Below, in pieces: positions 61,398 to 64,000 of a stretch of 64,000 nt of DNA. The translations under genes were made by a program, and so were the position numbers. The DNA is from Terriglobia bacterium. GTDB lineage: Bacteria > Acidobacteriota > Terriglobia > Terriglobales > Acidobacteriaceae. Numbering within the stretch: the stretch's first letter is position 1; each line of letters begins with the position of its first letter. The stretch spans positions 101,671 to 165,670 of the forward strand of contig JAIQGL010000008.1 of assembly GCA_020072585.1 (NCBI GenBank), written 5' to 3'. The notes under the pieces were generated by a model. The model ran no database searches and was not told the DNA's origin. It saw nothing but the letters and a program-made list of their open reading frames with translations.

Positions 61398-61427
61398 CCC
61401 TAGCACTGGCAGCAACCAGCACTAGGG
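61398..61427. repeat. Imperfect inverted repeat CCCTAGCACTGG / CCAGCACTAGGG
   Basis: 61398-61409 and 61416-61427 pair at 10 of 12 positions with a 6-nt loop. It lies 11 nt after the tRNA-like element and may be part of an attachment or terminator structure. Confidence 0.45.
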
Positions 61428-61527
61428 ACGAACCAAACATCGCGGGGCTAGCCGCAATGTCAGGCACACTTACATTATCCGCTAGTTCCCGCCTCCACTT
61501 CAACGCCCTAATGGAGGGGCCGGGATC

Positions 61528-61635
61528 ATGAACGTTAGAGAAGAACGCGGTAAGCAGATTGCAGAAGCCGGACAGATCAAAAAGAACGGGAACGCAAGAT
61601 GGCTGGTTCCCTCTCAATCCAGCAATGGGCAATAA
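61528..61635 (+). pseudogene. N-terminal remnant of a SWIM-type transposase/integrase-like protein
   Basis: ATG with GGAGG nearby, then 35 codons: MNVREERGKQIAEAG, followed by KNGNARWLVPSQSSNGQ and TAA. The pattern 'REERG..IA...I...GN.WLVPSQSGNG' is how a common group of transposase-like proteins begins, after which a CxC...CxH SWIM finger should come. Here the frame stops right after SNG, so only the N-terminal stub remains. The recognition is from memory. Confidence 0.45.
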
Positions 61636-61804
61636 TATAGTTGACTGACATGCGGGAGATCGCGGGTTTTCGCGGTAAATAACGGTTCAATTCGCTCTTT
61701 TTTCGTTGTATTAAATTCAGGATCAAGTTATAAGCGGGAACGGGACGCGCTTCGGTTGTAGCCGGAACGCGCCCCTAACCAAAGCACCTGATTGAGAGGC
61801 GACA

Positions 61805-62077
61805 ATGGCTACACGCAAGACTAAACGTTCCCCCAAGCCCCGTTCAAGTTACCACCGCTTCCCGGAAGTCAAAGGGAAGGTCGTTTCACTGGTCGAAGTT
61901 GACGACAACGCCAGCGCGATCATCATCATGTTTGATGACAACACTGTGCTCGGATTCGATCTCGATTCCAGCCACGTTATATTCCCTCAGTTGTTCGACA
62001 GGAACAAAGGGAACTGGAAACCACTCAAACACTGGCCACCAATTTACAGCCCAATATCTATGGTCAAATGGCCGTAA
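61805..62077 (+). CDS. Small protein, second member of the WKPLKHWPPIYS family
   Basis: A 90-residue protein with a basic start (ATRKTKRSPKPRSSYHRFPE). Its domain GKVVSLVEVDDNASAIIIMF and FDDNTVLGFDLDSS...WKPLKHWPPIYS matches the C-terminal part of the protein at 25397-25801. GAGAGGCGACA precedes the ATG. A terminator (62101-62124) follows. The function is unknown. Confidence 0.72.
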   Translation: MATRKTKRSPKPRSSYHRFPEVKGKVVSLVEVDDNASAIIIMFDDNTVLGFDLDSSHVIFPQLFDRNKGNWKPLKHWPPIYSPISMVKWP

Positions 62078-62100
62078 CTCACTCACAACTTAACCAGACA

Positions 62101-62124
62101 AACCCGCTGAGAGGCGGGTTTTAT
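62101..62124 (+). terminator. Intrinsic terminator
   Basis: AACCCGC (62101-62107) and GCGGGTT (62114-62120), loop TGAGAG, then TTAT. It follows the 61805 gene and precedes the 62166 gene. Confidence 0.75.
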
Positions 62125-62165
62125 ATTGAGATACTTCACTGACAAAACCTGCTATTCTCCCACTT

Positions 62166-62822
62166 ATGCAAGAAGAGCAAATATTTTTATGGATACCATG
62201 TAGCATCTGCCGTAAGTTTCACAGAAGCGAGGCATTGCATCCTAGCCCTTCAATCCCGCAGCAAGTATCATTCCCAACTTTTCGCAAATTGGAGTGCCCT
62301 GATAATCCCGGCAAATATGCTGAATACGCTCCATCAGATTATTTTCAGGGTACTGAGTCAGAAGTGATAAGACTTGGGAATCTATATCTACATAGGGTTC
62401 GCTTTTATTGCAAATCATGCAATGCGGACACTCTACTCCCAGCTTCCATCCTTCAAGGAAAATCTCGACATCAGCCACGGTTATCCACGGGCGAGCCATG
62501 CGTAGCGATCTTATGTCCGAAATGCAAGCGTGTGTCCGGGTGCACCGCTGAAAGTCTGCCCACGGTATTGAGTGATATTCCGAACCAATTTGCAGACCCT
62601 CGCGGTAAATCCATGACCGATGTATTGATCCAATGCGATGGAGAAAATTGCGACACTCACATTCAAGTGCTCGTAATAGTAACGCCCACAATGACCACTG
62701 AGTTAGGACCTGAATTTTCTGGCTTATCCGCGCAAGCTTTGACATGGATATGGGATGAACGACTTAGATGCCAAGGGAATCATGCTGCATGGCTTCCCCC
62801 TAAATCGATATTTTTATCTTGA
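62166..62822 (+). CDS. Multi-CxxC zinc-finger protein, unknown function
   Basis: A 218-residue protein with several cysteine pairs: PCSICRKF, YCKSCNAD, LCPKCKRV and CDGENCDT, so two or more zinc sites are likely. The rest shows no known domain. It lies directly upstream of an HNH-type gene; the next start is 5 nt after this stop. Codon and base use are AT-richer than the core genes. Possibly a small defence or mobile-element pair with the nuclease (inference). Confidence 0.68.
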   Translation: MQEEQIFLWIPCSICRKFHRSEALHPSPSIPQQVSFPTFRKLECPDNPGKYAEYAPSDYFQGTESEVIRLGNLYLHRVRFYCKSCNADTLLPASILQGKSRHQPRLSTGEPCVAILCPKCKRVSGCTAESLPTVLSDIPNQFADPRGKSMTDVLIQCDGENCDTHIQVLVIVTPTMTTELGPEFSGLSAQALTWIWDERLRCQGNHAAWLPPKSIFLS

Positions 62823-62826
62823 ATTT

Positions 62827-63627
62827 ATGCGACAGTGCGCTTTTTGTCCTTCCACAAAACTTACTCAAGAGCATGTCTGGGGAGACTGGGTTAACGGCAT
62901 TCTTCCACCAGAGACCGCATTTACAACACGTCGCATGACAAGCCCCAAGGGTGATTTTACGGAGTGGAAAACTATCGGCCTAAACCAGACCGCAAGGATT
63001 GTTTGCGGCCCCTGCAATAACCACTGGATGAGCGATCTTGAAACCAGCGAAGCGAAGCCAACAATGGCAGACATGATTCGATATGGCGGAGCGGTTTCTC
63101 TCTTGCCAAGAGGTATCGCCTCAATCTCTGCGTGGGCGTTCAAGATGACGGTAATAGCCAACTTTATTGGTGCGCTAAAGAACGATGAGCCGTATTTCAG
63201 CACCCTTGATCGCTACCATTTTGCCAACACTCTCGAAATTCCATCCGGCATTCAAATGTGGCTGTTCGCCCTCAAAACTCCCGGCAGGGTTACAGGTAAA
63301 TTCAACAGCCACTTAGGGCGTCTCCCAATCCACGTCAAGTATGCTTTCGATTTGTACATTGCAACATTCGCTCTCGGATATATCGGTGTTCAAGTGGTTG
63401 CAACTCGCTGGAGAAATCCGCACGTGTTCACCGTCTTGGGGGCGTTTCCAGGATTGAGAGAGCCCGACAAGTGGAACGGAACAACGGTTCCATTGTTCCC
63501 GAGCGATGGAAGCCCAGTTCTCTGGCCGCCGCGATTCCATCTCGACAGCAATTCGATTGATGAGTTCTGCAACAGATGGAAGGATGTCACCATGCCCCAA
63601 TGGATGGTTGATGGCTCTTTGGTTTGA
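62827..63627 (+). CDS. HNH-endonuclease-like protein
   Basis: A 266-residue protein from ATG 62827. The N-terminal half has the zinc-HNH layout: QCAFCPSTKLTQEHVWGDW, then RIVCGPCNNHWMSDLETS, giving CxxC, E-H, CxxC-N-N-H. The C-terminal half has hydrophobic stretches (LYIATFALGYIGVQVVATRW) and no known domain. Similar proteins are often annotated as HNH endonucleases of unknown role. The frame extends upstream over the end of the preceding gene (from 62755), but the ATG 5 nt after that stop is favoured by the HNH motif position. Confidence 0.72.
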   Translation: MRQCAFCPSTKLTQEHVWGDWVNGILPPETAFTTRRMTSPKGDFTEWKTIGLNQTARIVCGPCNNHWMSDLETSEAKPTMADMIRYGGAVSLLPRGIASISAWAFKMTVIANFIGALKNDEPYFSTLDRYHFANTLEIPSGIQMWLFALKTPGRVTGKFNSHLGRLPIHVKYAFDLYIATFALGYIGVQVVATRWRNPHVFTVLGAFPGLREPDKWNGTTVPLFPSDGSPVLWPPRFHLDSNSIDEFCNRWKDVTMPQWMVDGSLV

Positions 63628-63663
63628 CATATTATTTTTTTTGAATCGTGCTAGGATGTGGCT

Positions 63664-63852
63664 ATGAGCACACAGAAACATGCGGAAATGAACGAAGGTA
63701 CAGAAGCATTTGAGAGATTCCGTAGCGCGATGAAGAAGATCATCTCTGTCCCGAAATCATCAGTGTTGCCTGAGCCACAATCTAGGAAGGTAAAGCGGGC
63801 TAAGACTTCGCCCGCCTCCCACGCTTCAGGCGTCCGCGAACGGAAACCTTAG
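63664..63852 (+). CDS. Small basic protein of accessory type, unknown function
   Basis: A 62-residue protein (ATG 63664; GTG 63658 possible). TEAFERFRSAMKKIISVPKS is followed by a Lys/Arg/Pro tail (SRKVKRAKTSPASHASGV). The 'F...L.KI.SVPKS' segment is common in tiny proteins of accessory regions. TAGGAT with a TGC extension lies 6 nt before the ATG, so it may be leaderless. TTGACA lies upstream at 63624-63629 but at an unusual spacing of 22 nt. Confidence 0.6.
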   Translation: MSTQKHAEMNEGTEAFERFRSAMKKIISVPKSSVLPEPQSRKVKRAKTSPASHASGVRERKP

Positions 63853-63880
63853 AACGGTTGACTAGTAAAAGCGGGAGACC

Positions 63881-63897
63881 CCCCGGCTCTGCCGGGG
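63881..63897 (+). terminator. Hairpin CCCCGGC-TCT-GCCGGGG
   Basis: A perfect 7-bp GC stem after the small basic protein gene, followed by AGGCAGTAAAAG. Terminator-like, no T-run. Confidence 0.5.
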
Positions 63898-63925
63898 AGG
63901 CAGTAAAAGTTTGACAACTACTGGA

Positions 63926-63987
63926 GTCCATCGCGGAGACTCCCAGACGTGAGCCGCCAAGCACACGAAAGGGAGTACGCGATGGAC
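63926..63987 (+). promoter_or_regulatory. 5'-leader hairpin sequestering ribosome-binding site and start codon
   Basis: GTCCATCGCG (63926-63935) is perfectly complementary to CGCGATGGAC (63978-63987), which contains the ATG at 63982. Inside it, ACTCCC (63939-63944) pairs with GGGAGT (63971-63976), the Shine-Dalgarno. Together about 16 base pairs would hide both signals of the next gene. Confidence 0.6.
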
Positions 63988-64000
63988 GAAATGGAAAGCC
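63982..64000 (+). CDS. Start of a further gene (truncated by window end)
   Basis: ATG at 63982 begins MDEMES; GGGAG stands 6 nt before it. Only six codons are visible, so no function can be given. The start and its ribosome-binding site lie in the hairpin described at 63926-63987. Confidence 0.6.

Overview
The window looks like a chromosomal segment of a soil-type Acidobacteriota (Terriglobia/Koribacter-like). That assignment is an inference from three things: a Kdo/heptose lipopolysaccharide operon, TonB receptors with an N-terminal carboxypeptidase-like domain, and several DUF885, YVTN and BNR secreted proteins. Most of it is moderately GC-rich housekeeping DNA. Short AT-richer accessory islets lie at about 13.3-14.5 kb, 25.4-28 kb and 60-64 kb. 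I could not compare it with any database.

Layout. 0-2 kb: the 3' end of a ComEC-like gene, an orphan OmpR-type response regulator and a DUF2007 protein. 2.2-8.4 kb: one minus-strand lipid A/LPS core operon, waaA-lpxK-rfaE1-rfaE2-waaC, followed by an ICMT-like membrane methyltransferase and a DUF3108 protein. 8.5-13.3 kb: a secreted protein, gatB, an MBL hydrolase, a BNR-repeat protein and a MoaD-like carrier. 13.3-14.3 kb: three small unknown genes. 14.5-24.9 kb: secreted proteins, a first peroxiredoxin with an in-frame TGA at its peroxidatic cysteine, DUF885, acyltransferase, 3-methyladenine glycosylase, lactonase-like protein, panC and panB. 25-28 kb: accessory islet with a helix-turn-helix protein and a Panacea-domain antitoxin/toxin pair. 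28-35 kb: mfd, small secreted proteins, hemL. 35-39.5 kb: a redox block with an MBL hydrolase, a deiodinase-like thioredoxin-fold protein, a second peroxiredoxin with TGA in place of Cys, and a tandem pair of DsbA-like proteins. 39.5-60 kb: TonB-dependent receptor, polysaccharide deacetylase, deoxynucleoside kinase, TonB-like protein, amidohydrolase, second DUF885, galU, Trm112-like protein, folD-coaE-htrA, parA-parB with two parS sites, rsmG, folK, a REC-PilZ protein and lpxC. 60-64 kb: accessory islet with zinc-ribbon and HNH-type proteins, a tRNA-like cloverleaf, a transposase remnant, operator-like palindromes and a leader hairpin that would hide the ribosome-binding site of the last gene.

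Most notable signals. (1) Two peroxiredoxin genes each carry a TGA exactly where the catalytic cysteine codon belongs, followed at the right distance by a small hairpin whose apical loop begins with GU. Both are therefore probable selenoproteins that a normal gene caller would split. (2) Families of degenerate 7-, 8- and 10-bp tandem repeats sit in intergenic DNA, often as inverted pairs and sometimes supplying stop codons or protein C-termini. (3) rfaE2 seems to start at CTG behind a perfect Shine-Dalgarno. (4) Several genes have a -10 box 6-7 nt before the start codon, which suggests leaderless transcripts. (5) The window ends in a candidate translational switch.
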